Assembly: GCF_029223485.1 (NCBI RefSeq)
Contig: NZ_JARHTP010000024.1
Coordinates: 110,613 to 174,612, forward strand
Reading direction: 5' to 3'
DNA: 64,000 bases
Source of the DNA: Streptomyces coacervatus
Lineage (GTDB): Bacteria > Actinomycetota > Actinomycetes > Streptomycetales > Streptomycetaceae
Below, one piece after another: positions 6,673-15,599 of this stretch. The notes under the pieces are model-generated. The model was not told the origin of the DNA and made no database searches. It saw only the letters and a list, made by a program, of their open reading frames with translations. The position numbers and the translations under genes were made by a program. Each line of letters opens with the position of its first letter. The stretch's first letter is position 1.

Positions 6673-9531
6673 TCAGAGCGGCGTCTCGTCGTGGATGAGG
6701 CCGAGGTCGGGGTCGAGGTGCAGGACGTGCCGACCGAAGCGGACGGGCCCGGGGGCGGCGGCGTCGTGGGTCAGCAGGGTCAGGTCCGCCAGCAGCGCAT
6801 GCTGGCGCCAGGATTCAGGCAGCCACACCGGGGCGTCGGCGACCCAGTCCTCGGGGACGTCCAGGGTGTGTTCGAGGATCGTGCGGACGGCGGGCGCGGA
6901 GAGCCGGGGACTGTCGGGCAGGGGGTGGGTGCCGGCCGGGTCCAGGTACAGCGAGCCGTCCGGCCGGCGGTAGCAGGCCAGCAGGCGTCGGGGGCGGGAG
7001 CCCTCCCGGGTGGGCGCAGCACCGGCGGTGGTGGGCCGGCGGTAGAGGTCAGCCAGGGAGCCGGTGCGGGCGGGCGGCGGCACGGCTTGTTCCTGCCCCA
7101 GGTGTTCGTGGCCCGTCAGTTCGGCCTGGTAGGCGGTGTGCAGGTCGGCCAGCGTGTCGGGGATGCCGGTGCTGACGGCCTCCAGCAGGCCGGGGAGCTG
7201 GGCGGGCAGGTCGAGGCTGCGGTCGGGCGGGTGGGCCAGCAGGTGTGCGGCGGCATGCAGTTCGAAGGCCGGCTCGCCCCTCCCCCACCAGTGCGGGAAT
7301 TCCGTTCGGCCGTCAACGACCGGGTCCAGTACGGTCAGTTGCGGTCCGCGCTGCAGGATCCAGTCGGGCCTGCGGCGGTCCGTGCCGCGTTCTTCGCGCC
7401 ACAGTCGTTCGAAGCGCCACAGCCGGCCGGCCCGTTGCAGCAGTCGGCCCAGCGACGCCAGATCGCTGATCATGAGATCGCAGTCGAGGTCCAGGCTCAT
7501 GTCGAGCAGGCTGGTGGTGACCACGACCAGCCGCTCGGGGCGCGTCCCGGCCGGGCCGAGCCAGGCGCGTACCCGCCGGGTGACCGCCTCGCGCTGATGG
7601 CCGGGAAATCTGGCGTGCAGCAGCACCAGCTCCTCCCGGGGGCGGGGCCAGGGCATACGGGCGACGTGACGGAAGGTGTCCTGGGCGTCGGCGACGGTGG
7701 CGCACACCACGATCACGACCCCGCCGTGTGCCAGCACGGGGCGGATCTCCCCGGCAATGTGGTGCAGCCGCTCCCCGGCGGCGACGGTCCGTTCGCCGGT
7801 GCCGAGCCGGACCGCTCGTACCGGCTGGCGCCGCACGGTCAGCCGGCGGCGGGTGGCCTGGGCGTGGGCGGCGGCCCGGGCGGGCTCGATCCGGGTGATC
7901 GCACCGTCGCGGGCGGCGGCGAACAGCCAGCCCGGGTAAGGCACCTCCACCTCCAAACCGTCCAGTTGGCCGGGCCGCAGTCCCGCACCGGCCAGATAGG
8001 CGTGCACCAGTTCCCGGACCACCGGCGGGGCCAGCGTGGCCGACAGCAGCACGACCGGCGTACCCACCGCCGCCAGCCAGTGCAGGAGCCGCGCGGTCAG
8101 GCGCCGCATGTAGGGGGTGGCGACGTGAATTTCGTCGAGGATGACGGTGCGCCCGGACAGGGCCAGCATCCGCAGTGCGGCGTAGCGCACCGGAAGGACG
8201 GCCATCAGCGCCTGGTCGACGGTAGCGACGGTGAACTGGGCCAGCAGCGCCCTGTCCCAGCCGCGCAGGAACGGGTCCGGGACGGTGACGCGGTGCCCGG
8301 GGCGGCCAGCGGTGTCCTGGTGTGCGTCGAAGTACTCGTCCAGGGTGAGCTGGCCGGCCGATTCCAGCAGCCGCTGGTCGGACCAGGCGGCGCTGCGCCA
8401 GCTGCGGCTGTGCACCAGTGACACCGGGGCCCGCGCTGGCTTGTGCGCGGCCACATAGTCCACCAGGGTGTCGTAGGCGGCGTCCGCGATGGCCGTGGTG
8501 GGCTGCAGCACGGCCATCCCCCGGGTCCCGCAATGGGTGTTGAAGATCCGGGCGGCCTCCTGCCCCGTGATCGTCTTGCCGGCGCCAGTGGAGTCGGTGA
8601 CCACCAGGATGCCCGCCCCCTGCTCCCGCACCACCGGCTCGAGCTGCGCGAGGATCGAGGCCTGCAGCCGGTTCGGGCCGCCTGTGCGCGGATGAGCCTG
8701 AGTGAAGGGCACTGCGGACAGGTCGACCCGTTCGAGCCCGGACGCGGTCACCACCTCGGCGGCCCACCCCTCCTCGGCATCCGCGCCCGCCGGGCGGCGG
8801 GTGCGGATCCAGTGGTCCAGCGCGCCCTCGGCCGGTGCCATTGCCCGTGGCATCCACACATGAGGCTGGCTCACCAGCCGGTCCGCGACCATGATCAGCC
8901 CCGACAGCAGGACCGCCGCCTCGGCGGACACCCTGGGCGGCGGCGTGCCGGCGCCCGTGAGATAGCGGATCTGGGCGAGATAGCGGCGGCGCAGGTCCTG
9001 CCACAACGGGCCGCCGAGATCGAGACTTACCCGCTCGACACTGGCGGCTCCGCGCAGGTCTACTTGCAGGAAGCGGCCGTGATGGGCGCCGAGGATCTGG
9101 GCTGCGCGCACCGCCGGACTGGTGTTGCCTCCCAGCCGGTAGCCGAGGCCGGCCAGGAGCTCAACGGCGGTGTGCATGGAGGCACGTTCGTGCCGCATCA
9201 GCCGCCACGGCCCCACGTCCGCGCGCAGTTCATCGCTGAGCTGCGCCCACGCTCCCGGCTCGCACATCTGGAACCGGCTCGCCTTGCCGATGTCGTGGCC
9301 GCCGGCCAGGAACATGGCCTCGCGCCGTGCCGCGGCCGGCTCCAGGCCAAGCCCCCGGCAGATCACCCGGCGCTGCGCGCGGGTCAGGTACCGGTCCCAC
9401 AACTCCCCCATCACCGCGGCCGCATCCAGCAGATGGAACAGCAACGGATAGGCCAGGCCGTAGAGCAGGCTGTACTTGCCCCACGGCTTCAGGTCCAGGC
9501 CGCCAGCCCTGCTGTCCTCGACCACGCCCAT
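6673..9531 (-). CDS. cas3: Cas3 nuclease-helicase
   Basis: About 952 residues from the ATG at 9531; the frame stays open to an ATG at 9684. Order of domains: HD nuclease (H33, H79-D80 in GGHDIGK, H120, H150-H151), then a superfamily 2 helicase with Walker A GAGKT (316-320), DEIH (466-469) and SAT (497-499), then helicase motif VI QRAGR and a C-terminal domain. In type I-E systems Cas3 is recruited by Cse1 and degrades the target. All catalytic motifs seem present, so this is not the nuclease-less arrangement of characterised CRISPR-associated transposons. I prefer 9531 because homology to the HD start (PWGKYS) begins soon after and a GGGGAGG tract precedes it. Confidence 0.93.
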   Translation of the reverse strand: MGVVEDSRAGGLDLKPWGKYSLLYGLAYPLLFHLLDAAAVMGELWDRYLTRAQRRVICRGLGLEPAAARREAMFLAGGHDIGKASRFQMCEPGAWAQLSDELRADVGPWRLMRHERASMHTAVELLAGLGYRLGGNTSPAVRAAQILGAHHGRFLQVDLRGAASVERVSLDLGGPLWQDLRRRYLAQIRYLTGAGTPPPRVSAEAAVLLSGLIMVADRLVSQPHVWMPRAMAPAEGALDHWIRTRRPAGADAEEGWAAEVVTASGLERVDLSAVPFTQAHPRTGGPNRLQASILAQLEPVVREQGAGILVVTDSTGAGKTITGQEAARIFNTHCGTRGMAVLQPTTAIADAAYDTLVDYVAAHKPARAPVSLVHSRSWRSAAWSDQRLLESAGQLTLDEYFDAHQDTAGRPGHRVTVPDPFLRGWDRALLAQFTVATVDQALMAVLPVRYAALRMLALSGRTVILDEIHVATPYMRRLTARLLHWLAAVGTPVVLLSATLAPPVVRELVHAYLAGAGLRPGQLDGLEVEVPYPGWLFAAARDGAITRIEPARAAAHAQATRRRLTVRRQPVRAVRLGTGERTVAAGERLHHIAGEIRPVLAHGGVVIVVCATVADAQDTFRHVARMPWPRPREELVLLHARFPGHQREAVTRRVRAWLGPAGTRPERLVVVTTSLLDMSLDLDCDLMISDLASLGRLLQRAGRLWRFERLWREERGTDRRRPDWILQRGPQLTVLDPVVDGRTEFPHWWGRGEPAFELHAAAHLLAHPPDRSLDLPAQLPGLLEAVSTGIPDTLADLHTAYQAELTGHEHLGQEQAVPPPARTGSLADLYRRPTTAGAAPTREGSRPRRLLACYRRPDGSLYLDPAGTHPLPDSPRLSAPAVRTILEHTLDVPEDWVADAPVWLPESWRQHALLADLTLLTHDAAAPGPVRFGRHVLHLDPDLGLIHDETPL

Positions 9532-9959
9532 CCAGCCCGCCCCTCCCCCGCCGTCCCAGGCCAGGACAGCAGCCAGGACGGCGCCCTTGCCATCCCCCAC
9601 ACCGGTGAATCGCGCCCTGACCATGCCGAACGCAGCAGCCGCACCCCCACGGCTTCCGCCCTGTCGGCAGGCCGCCTGGGGCAACGATCCAGCGATGAGC
9701 GACGGTTGGTCTCATCAGTTGCCGCGCCACCACAACGACGCACGGCCCATCACGGCGTCCACCAGCCGCTCGTCACTTCGAGCGGCTGAGACGACGCGAG
9801 CAAGCGTCCCCGGGCCCCCATGCCTGCACGCTCTCCTCACCAGGCAGCGCAAAGCGCGCGTGAGACGGCTCCGGCGATCAGCAGGCACCGGGCCGCAGCG
9901 TGTTCTGCCCGACTAACGCCGCCTTCACCGATAACACCGCACACACCCGTCACGAGGTA

Positions 9960-9972
9960 TACCGTCACGGTA
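9960..9972. promoter_or_regulatory. palindrome upstream of cas3, possible operator
   Basis: TACCGTCACGGTA is a perfect 6-bp inverted repeat around one base, about 430 bp upstream of cas3 in the stretch 9532-10159. That stretch lies between cas3 and the first CRISPR block and contains no supported gene. The palindrome could bind a regulator of cas3. A lone repeat-like sequence, CCCGTGGGGGTCA, occurs at 10035-10047 and may be a decayed CRISPR repeat. Confidence 0.3.
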
Positions 9973-10159
9973 CGACGCTCCTTCGCCCGAGGCAGTCTCC
10001 CGCCCAGGCCCGGTTGTCCGCTGACCAGTTCAGCCCGTGGGGGTCACACCGTCTTCTCCACCACACCCGCACCACCAACCCTCCGCTCCCCACACACCGC
10101 CCCCGCTGAAACCGAACCCCCCTTCCAGACACACCAGAACCACAGACCAGCAAGGGTGC

Positions 10160-10650
10160 CCTTCCTGCCAGTGGGGGTCAGTTCTGGTACGACAGACGGT
10201 CGAGGCAGCACGTGCCAGGCGCTCCCCAGGCGTGGGGTTTTCCCCGCCGCTTCACCGAGAACGGCGGCACCATCAAGTCCCGTCCCCAGGCGCGTGGGGG
10301 TCCGTCCCTGCGGGCATGGTTGACCGCGCGGTCCCATGAGTACTTCCCACGCGCGTGGGGGTTTCTCACACGACAACCCACCGACCGACCCGGGCAAGGA
10401 GCCCCGTCCCCAGGCGTGGGGGTCTCTCCGCCTCCAGCCATGCGCAGAAGGGTTACCTGGCGTCCCTCCCCAAGCGTGGGGGTCTCTCCCCGTAGTGCAC
10501 CAGACGGCCGTTGGTCGAGGAGTCCCGTCCCACCGTCCCCAGACGTAGGAGTCTCTCCTTCCCATGGGGCAGCAGGACCGTACTGACGAAGCGCGCTCGA
10601 CGATGCCTTGGCAGCGAGGGCGTGCGTTCCCCACCCGTGGGGGTCTGTCC
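10160..10650 (+). CRISPR. CRISPR block A, degenerate, no recognisable leader
   Basis: About eight or nine repeats of roughly 28 nt. The TGGGGG cores start at 10172, 10233, 10295, 10356, 10417 and 10477, a divergent TAGGAG core lies at 10546, and the last TGGGGG core is at 10638. Spacing is mostly 60-62 bp. The best repeats read CGTCCCCAGGCGTGGGGG then TCTCTCC; others differ at many places. The last interval is 92 bp, about one and a half units, and holds two spacers joined without a repeat. A half repeat (CCCTCCCCATACGCC) follows near 10685. The block lacks the 46-nt leader of the other two and shares two spacers with block B, so it is probably a decayed duplicate. Confidence 0.8.
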
Positions 10651-10696
10651 GCCTATGTCTCCTCGGTCGGCATCGGAACCTGAGCCCTCCCCATAC

Positions 10697-10730
10697 GCCT
10701 TCGGGAGTCCGCGGGAGCACTCCCGAAGGC
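10697..10730. terminator. strong hairpin after CRISPR block A
   Basis: A perfect 12-bp stem (GCCTTCGGGAGT and its complement) with a 10-nt loop. It lies between block A and the leader of block B and could stop transcription of block A. There is no T tract, as is usual in GC-rich actinobacteria. Confidence 0.5.
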
Positions 10731-10824
10731 GCAGCCGCCGGGAGCGTCTTGGCAGCTCCCTCCCGCCAACGGCAGGAGCCGTCACACGACGTCCCGCAAA
10801 CTCCCTCACTCCGGAACGAAGAAT

Positions 10825-10870
10825 AGTAAAATCCTCCCCAGTCAGAAGCAGCCGCCCTGGTCAACAAGGG
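10825..10870 (+). promoter_or_regulatory. leader of CRISPR block B
   Basis: A 46-nt segment ends at the first repeat of block B. It starts with AGTAAAAT and ends with GGTCAACAAGGG. The leader of block C has the same length and shares both end motifs (AGTAAAAT, GGTCACCAAGGG) with a less similar middle. This conservation, adjacent to the best-conserved repeats, marks it as the leader. Confidence 0.7.
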
Positions 10871-11454
10871 TCCCGTCCCCAGGCGTGGGGGTCTCTCCTT
10901 CCCATGGGGCAGCAGGTCCGTACTGACGAAGTGCGCTCCCTGCCTGGGGGTCTATCGGTGCGCTCGACGATGCCTTTGGCAGCGAGGGCGTGCGTTTCCC
11001 CAACCGTGGGGGTCAGTCGCGCGGTTTCGGCCCATGGGCGCGGATCTACCGCCGCTATCCCCATTCCCAGGCGTGGGGGTCTCTCCGACCTTGCGCGGGC
11101 CGGGCTCAAGCGCCGTACGTCCCGTCCCCAGGCGTGGGGGTCTGTCCGGCGCCTACCTGTCCGCCCTCAAGCCCCATCTACTCCCTCCCCACCCGTGGGG
11201 GTCTATCGCGGACAAGACGGTTGTGGGCCCGGGTCGACAGGTACGTTCCCTACCCGTGGGGGTCTATCGAAGGTCCGCCCGGCGAACATCGCGCCGTGGT
11301 CGTGCATTCCCCACCCGCGTGGGGGTCTCTCCGAACGACCGAGCACCCCGGGCGTGTTGCGCAGGTCCCGTCCCCGGGCGTGGGGGTCCATCCTCGTTGG
11401 CCCGCATCGGGGCGAATTGGACGACGGCCAGTCCCCACGCGTGGGGGTCCATCC
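10871..11454 (+). CRISPR. CRISPR block B, ten repeats
   Basis: Ten 28-nt repeats start near 10871, 10930, 10992, 11059, 11120, 11181, 11242, 11303, 11366 and 11427, mostly 61 bp apart with 33-nt spacers. The palindromic core is CCCCAGGCGTGGGG or close variants; the 5' end and the last 8 nt vary (TCTCTCC, TCTATCG, TCCATCC). The second repeat is shortened and the eighth has two extra bases. A relic lacking the core (GCCGCCCCCACGTCCATGCC) sits one unit later at 11490-11509. The repeats fit type I-E and Cas6e, but their variability within one array is unusual. Confidence 0.9.
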
Positions 11455-11622
11455 TCCCGCTCGGCGATGCTCCACAGGCATTCCGCGGCAGCCGCCCCCA
11501 CGTCCATGCCACCTCCGCTGCATGTACCGGCAGCCAGCCTGCCTGTACACGCCCGGGCGCCCCCCACAACCTCAGTCCACGTACGGGATCGAAGAAGAAC
11601 CCCTCACACTCATGCAAACACA

Positions 11623-11668
11623 AGTAAAATCGCCTCCACACGGCAACAGCCGTGCAGGTCACCAAGGG
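11623..11668 (+). promoter_or_regulatory. leader of CRISPR block C
   Basis: This 46-nt segment directly precedes the first repeat of block C and matches the block B leader in length, in AGTAAAAT at its start and in GGTCAMCAAGGG at its end. The 168 bp between the end of block B and this leader contain one decayed repeat and nothing else I can recognise. Confidence 0.7.
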
Positions 11669-12122
11669 GCCAGTCCCCATGCGTGGGGGTCCATCCATCA
11701 ACTCCCAGCTCGGCAGCGCGGTCACGGCGGCCAGTCCCCATGCGTGGGGGTCCATCCGAACGCCCGGCCGGAGTGAGCCGCAGGACATGGGCCAGTCCCC
11801 ATGCGTGGGGGTCCATCCCCACCGCTGAGAGCGGGGCTCCATCAGTTCCGGGCCAGTCCCCACGCGTGGGGGTCCATCCGCCTCCAGCACCGTCTGCTCA
11901 AGGCCGCCCGCGGCCAGTCCCCACGCGTCAGGGTCCATCCCTCACGGTGGATTTCCTCCCGCGACTTGAGGCATCCAGGTCCCATGCGTGAGGGTCCATC
12001 CTGCGCCTTGCTGACGTGCTGTCTCTGGCCGTCGTCCAGTCCCCACTCGTGGAGGTCTCTCCATCTGCCTGCGCGGCTTCGAACCGCACGAGGAGTCCCG
12101 TCCCCATGCGTGGGGTCCGTCC
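11669..12122 (+). CRISPR. CRISPR block C, eight repeats, distal repeats diverged
   Basis: Eight repeats start at 11669, 11730, 11791, 11852, 11913, 11974, 12035 and 12096, each exactly 61 bp apart, with seven 33-nt spacers. The first four are nearly identical: GCCAGTCCCC, then AYGCGTGGGG, then GTCCATCC. From the fifth on the core decays (GCGTCAGGG, GCGTGAGGG, TCGTGGAGG), and the last is 27 nt. Leader-proximal repeats being best conserved is normal. A strongly diverged distal repeat is also how transposon-borne arrays mark their attachment-site spacer, so the last spacer (12063-12095) deserves a search. Confidence 0.93.
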
Positions 12123-12195
12123 ACACCTCTCACTTCGATATGGATGGACACACACTCACATCGGTAAAACGGCAGGTCAGCAACCACTCTACCTA

Positions 12196-12343
12196 TCGGG
12201 AATCGCGTGAAAATGTCCTGCTGTTTCGCGGAAATGTGTCCACCCTCCCCAAGAGGCCAACCACACCATGGCCACAGGTCAAAGCAGAATTTCAGTCGGA
12301 CACTTTCACGCGAACTGTTTGGACAGTTTTGTGCGAGTCATCA
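12196..12343. repeat. two inverted pairs of 23-bp repeats, candidate transposon end
   Basis: Two direct 23-bp units on the plus strand (12196-12218 and 12219-12241) are mirrored by two on the minus strand (12343-12321 and 12320-12298), with 56 bp between. The units share TCGCG, then about four A/T-rich bases, and end in TGTCC; for example TTCGCGTGAAAGTGTCC and TTCGCGGAAATGTGTCC. They lie between the last CRISPR repeat and the point where the BTAD gene becomes recognisable. They may be transposase-binding sites at the right end of the element, or an operator or iteron cluster. The left end is outside the window, so target duplication cannot be tested. Confidence 0.6.
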
Positions 12344-14857
12344 CCCACCGCCCAGACATCCCAGGACCGTGACCAGAGTGATGAAGCTGGCAGCCACGAG
12401 ACCACTCCCCCGGCCACCCACCATCCCGACGGCACACAGACACCGGGCAACAACACAGGCGATGCACAGGCCCCCGCACCCAGCCAGACCGCCACGCCCG
12501 CACCCCGTTCGTCAGCCCCCAGCGCGCCGGCCAGTCGCCCTGCCGAGCAGCCCGGGCAGAATCAGGCATCGCCCTCGGCAGCGGCCTCCTCGACCCCGGC
12601 GCCCAGCGTCAGCGCGTCGCCGTCTGCCGCCTCCCTGTCGGCGTCAGCTGAAGCGTCCGGTTCCGGTGCTGCCTCCTCCCCCGCCCCGACGGTGTCCGAG
12701 ACCCCGGCGACGGCTCCGGCCAGCAGTCCACTGAACCTGCGCACCGTTCTCGGTGCCGGCGCGCTGCTGGCGGCCGCCATCACCGGTGCTCTTGCCCTGC
12801 GCCGTACGCTGCAGCGCCGCCGCCGCAAGCCCGGCGAGAAGATCGCCATCGCGTCGGAGACATCCGCGGCCGAGGCCCAGTTGGCGGCGGCCGCCGAGCC
12901 GGGCGGCGCTGCCCGCCTGGACGTCGCTTTGCGGACGCTGGCCCACCAGGCGGCACAGGACGAGGACGCGATCCTGCCGCCGCTGCGGGCTGCCCGGATC
13001 GGCACCCGCGCGGTGGAGGTGCTGCCCGAGGATCTCACCGCGGACCCTGCGGCGCCCTTCGCGGCCGGGAAGGGCGGATGGTGGGCCCTGCCCTCCGATG
13101 CCGCCCTCCTGGACGAGGAGGCCGCACGCGAGGTGCCGGCGCCGTATCCGGGGCTGGTCACGATCGGCAGCACCGAGACGGGCGACCTGCTGCTACTCAA
13201 CCTCGCGCAGCTGCCCGCGCTGCTGCTGGACGGCAACCCGCTCCACATCACCGAGGTATGCACCTCGCTCGCCCTGGAACTCGCAATGAGCCCATGGGCA
13301 AGCGAAGTCGAGGTCGTCACCGTGGGATTCGGCGAGGACCTGCCGCAGCTGCTGCCCACCGCCCGGATCGCCCACATGCGGCAGGCCGCCCACGCCCTGC
13401 GCGATCTGAGCGAACGGCTGCTGGAAGCGCACCAGATGCCCGAAACCGAGCACCAGCCGTACCTGCTGCTGTGCGCGTCGTCTCTGGACGCGGACACGGC
13501 CTGGCAGTTCACCGATGCCATCGACAAGGCGGGCACGGTGCCCGTCACTCTGATCGCCCCCGCGAGTACGGCGGCCGCGCACTTCCCCGAGGCGGAGATC
13601 CTCAACGCCTCCCTCCACGAACCGCAGAACCTCGACTACACCGGCGTCGACATCACGGTGCAGCGCCTGGAACACGCCGCCTACCTCCAGATCACCACGG
13701 CGTTGAAGGTGTCCGGGCAGCCGGCCCACCCGGCCGAAGGCCCCTGGCAGAACGTCCCCGACGAGCCCGACCACATGAAACAGCCCAAGCAGACCGCTCC
13801 GGAGGAGCAGACCGCGTCCGCCGCCGTCCCGAGCGTCTCGCTGGCGGCACCCTCCGACGCGGGCAGCGGCGTGTTCCCGGCGCTGCTGACCGCTAGCGCT
13901 GATCCGTCCGGCCTGCGGCTCCTGCCCACCGCCACGCCTTCAACTCCGGCTGGCGGCGATCCCGGCCCGGGCACCGAGGCAGTGCCTGCGCCCCCGGCTG
14001 CAGCTGAGACCACCGAAGGCGCCGAAGCCCCGGAGGCCGACGCCCACGAGGCCTCGCTCGAGGAACGCGAAGGGCCTGAGGCGGAGGAATGCGAGGCGCA
14101 TGACCTGCACGCGCCGGAGATCAGAGTGTTGGGCCCGGTCGAGGTGACCGGCGTGGACAGCACCGGCCACGGCCCGCGGATGGCACAGCTCGCCGCATTG
14201 CTCTTCTTCCGGCCCGGCCGGAGTGCAGACGTGCTGTGCTCCGACATGGATCCCGTCAGCCCCTGGTCCTCCAGCACCCTCAACGCCCGCTTGCAGGGCC
14301 TGCGTCGCTCACTGGGCAACGATCCCGCCGGCAACCCCTACGTACGGCGCCGCAGTTCCGGTGAGGACCCCTATCAGCTCGCCCCCGGGGTGCGCTGCGA
14401 CTGGAGCCGCTTCCTGCAACTCGTCGAACGCGCTCTCCCCTTGGGGCCCTCCGGCTTGACCGATCTGGAGAAGGCACTCACCTTGGTGCGCGGCCGGCCG
14501 TTCGGCGGCAAGGCGCTGCCCTGGGCTGAGCCGTACCAGCAGGAAATGGTCACGCGCATCATCGACGTGGCACACACGGTGGCCACCCACCGCACGCCTG
14601 CAGGCCCGCACCACGACCTCAGCACCGCCCGCCAGGCCGTCGCGACCGGCCTCGACGTCGACGACACCGCCGAGCTCCTGTATCGGGACTGGCTCCGGAT
14701 CGAGTATGCGGCCGGAAACCGGCAGGGATTCCACATGGCCATCTCCCGCGTCCAACAGGTCAACCGCGCGCTCGACTGTTCACTTGAGATGGAGACCTCA
14801 CAGCTCATCAACGAGTTGCTCAATGGGTCCGTTCGCTCGGGCCGGAAGGCTCAGTAG
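12326..14857 (+). pseudogene. BTAD-domain (SARP-like) regulator, N-terminus lost
   Basis: The frame codes for an Ala/Pro/Ser-rich stretch, one membrane segment (LRTVLGAGALLAAAITGALAL), a long soluble region, and a C-terminal bacterial transcriptional activator domain beginning at IRVLGPVEVTGV. Full-length Streptomyces proteins of this type usually have more N-terminal membrane segments and a LysM domain before the low-complexity stretch; these are absent here. No good start codon exists where homology begins. The frame is open upstream through CRISPR block C, with an in-frame ATG at 12140 just after the last repeat, so a fusion product is possible. The break coincides with the inverted repeats at 12196-12343. 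Likely a gene cut by insertion of the CRISPR-bearing element. Confidence 0.7.
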
Positions 14858-14951
14858 CTGACCGCCAAGAGGACGCGCGTGTCCGCAAGGCCGTCCAGTG
14901 ACCTGGGAACGGTCTGGGCCGACTTAGGGCGGCCGTCTGCGACTGCACTTG

Positions 14952-15599
14952 CTACTGACGTGGGCCGGTCCCCGGGGGCATGTCAACATCGCGGTAGATC
15001 GAAGGTGGATCGTCCGATTCTGCGTCGCCAAGGTCCTGCGGAACGATCCGGGCCAGGTCGCCGTCCACGGGAATGTCGAAGAGGCTAGCGATCTCCGCGA
15101 CCGCTGCTCCCACACGCGCACGCATCACACCGAGCGCCTGGGCGACCAGTGGGATGGCGTAACGCGCGGCGGGAAGGTTGTCGTGCCGTGCCCATGCGCC
15201 CCCAACATTGTTTCCGAGGCTGCTGTCGGTCAGGCACTGCCGTAGCGCGGCCTGGATCTCGCGCACCTCATCGCGGAGTTCGACCGACTCGCACTGCGGA
15301 ATCTGCTCGCCGAGGTAGGCCCGCAGCTTCTCGATCGACTCCTCGACACCCACCACCTCATACATCAGCGGGTTGTACAGAACGCGGTGGTCCTCCAGCC
15401 GATGCAGGATCTGCCGCGCACGCCCCTGTTCGGCCTGGACGGTGTCCCAGCTGAGGCTCGCGCCCGTGAGGGAGACGCTGATGCCAGTTAGCCGCAGCTT
15501 CTTGTCCCGCCTTCGTCGCAGCACCACGTGAACGATCCCCCGTTCGTCTCGGATTCGGCCGGCTTGATGGCGGCTCGCCTTCAGAGGTGGGCGTCCCAT
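14952..15599 (-). CDS. conserved hypothetical protein
   Basis: A 215-residue protein. After a basic N-terminus comes K-L-R-L-T-G-I-S-V-S-L-T-G-A-S-L-S-W (about residues 34-51), then a segment beginning ILHRLEDHRVLYNPL. This arrangement resembles a family of small actinobacterial proteins (possibly DUF6650) in which a short beta motif precedes a region with the motif LEDRRVLFNP, but I am not certain of the family. The start at 15599 lacks a good ribosome site; a GTG about 25 codons later is an alternative. It lies downstream of the broken HEAT-repeat gene on the same strand and could be co-transcribed. Confidence 0.6.
   Translation of the reverse strand: MGRPPLKASRHQAGRIRDERGIVHVVLRRRRDKKLRLTGISVSLTGASLSWDTVQAEQGRARQILHRLEDHRVLYNPLMYEVVGVEESIEKLRAYLGEQIPQCESVELRDEVREIQAALRQCLTDSSLGNNVGGAWARHDNLPAARYAIPLVAQALGVMRARVGAAVAEIASLFDIPVDGDLARIVPQDLGDAESDDPPSIYRDVDMPPGTGPRQ

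Noticed and set aside
6634..8421. Long plus-strand frame opposite cas3
   Set aside because: It mirrors the cas3 codons in GC-rich DNA; composition is Gly/Val-rich and without domain signs.
10868..12122. CRISPR repeats as a series of terminators or REP elements
   Set aside because: Strict 61-bp period, 33-nt unique spacers, leaders and adjacent cas genes fit CRISPR far better.
11801..12139. Coding start of the BTAD protein inside CRISPR block C
   Set aside because: The frame is open through the array only by chance; the translated repeats are not protein-like.
12268..12270. ATG at 12268 as start of the BTAD gene
   Set aside because: It is in a different frame from the BTAD coding sequence.
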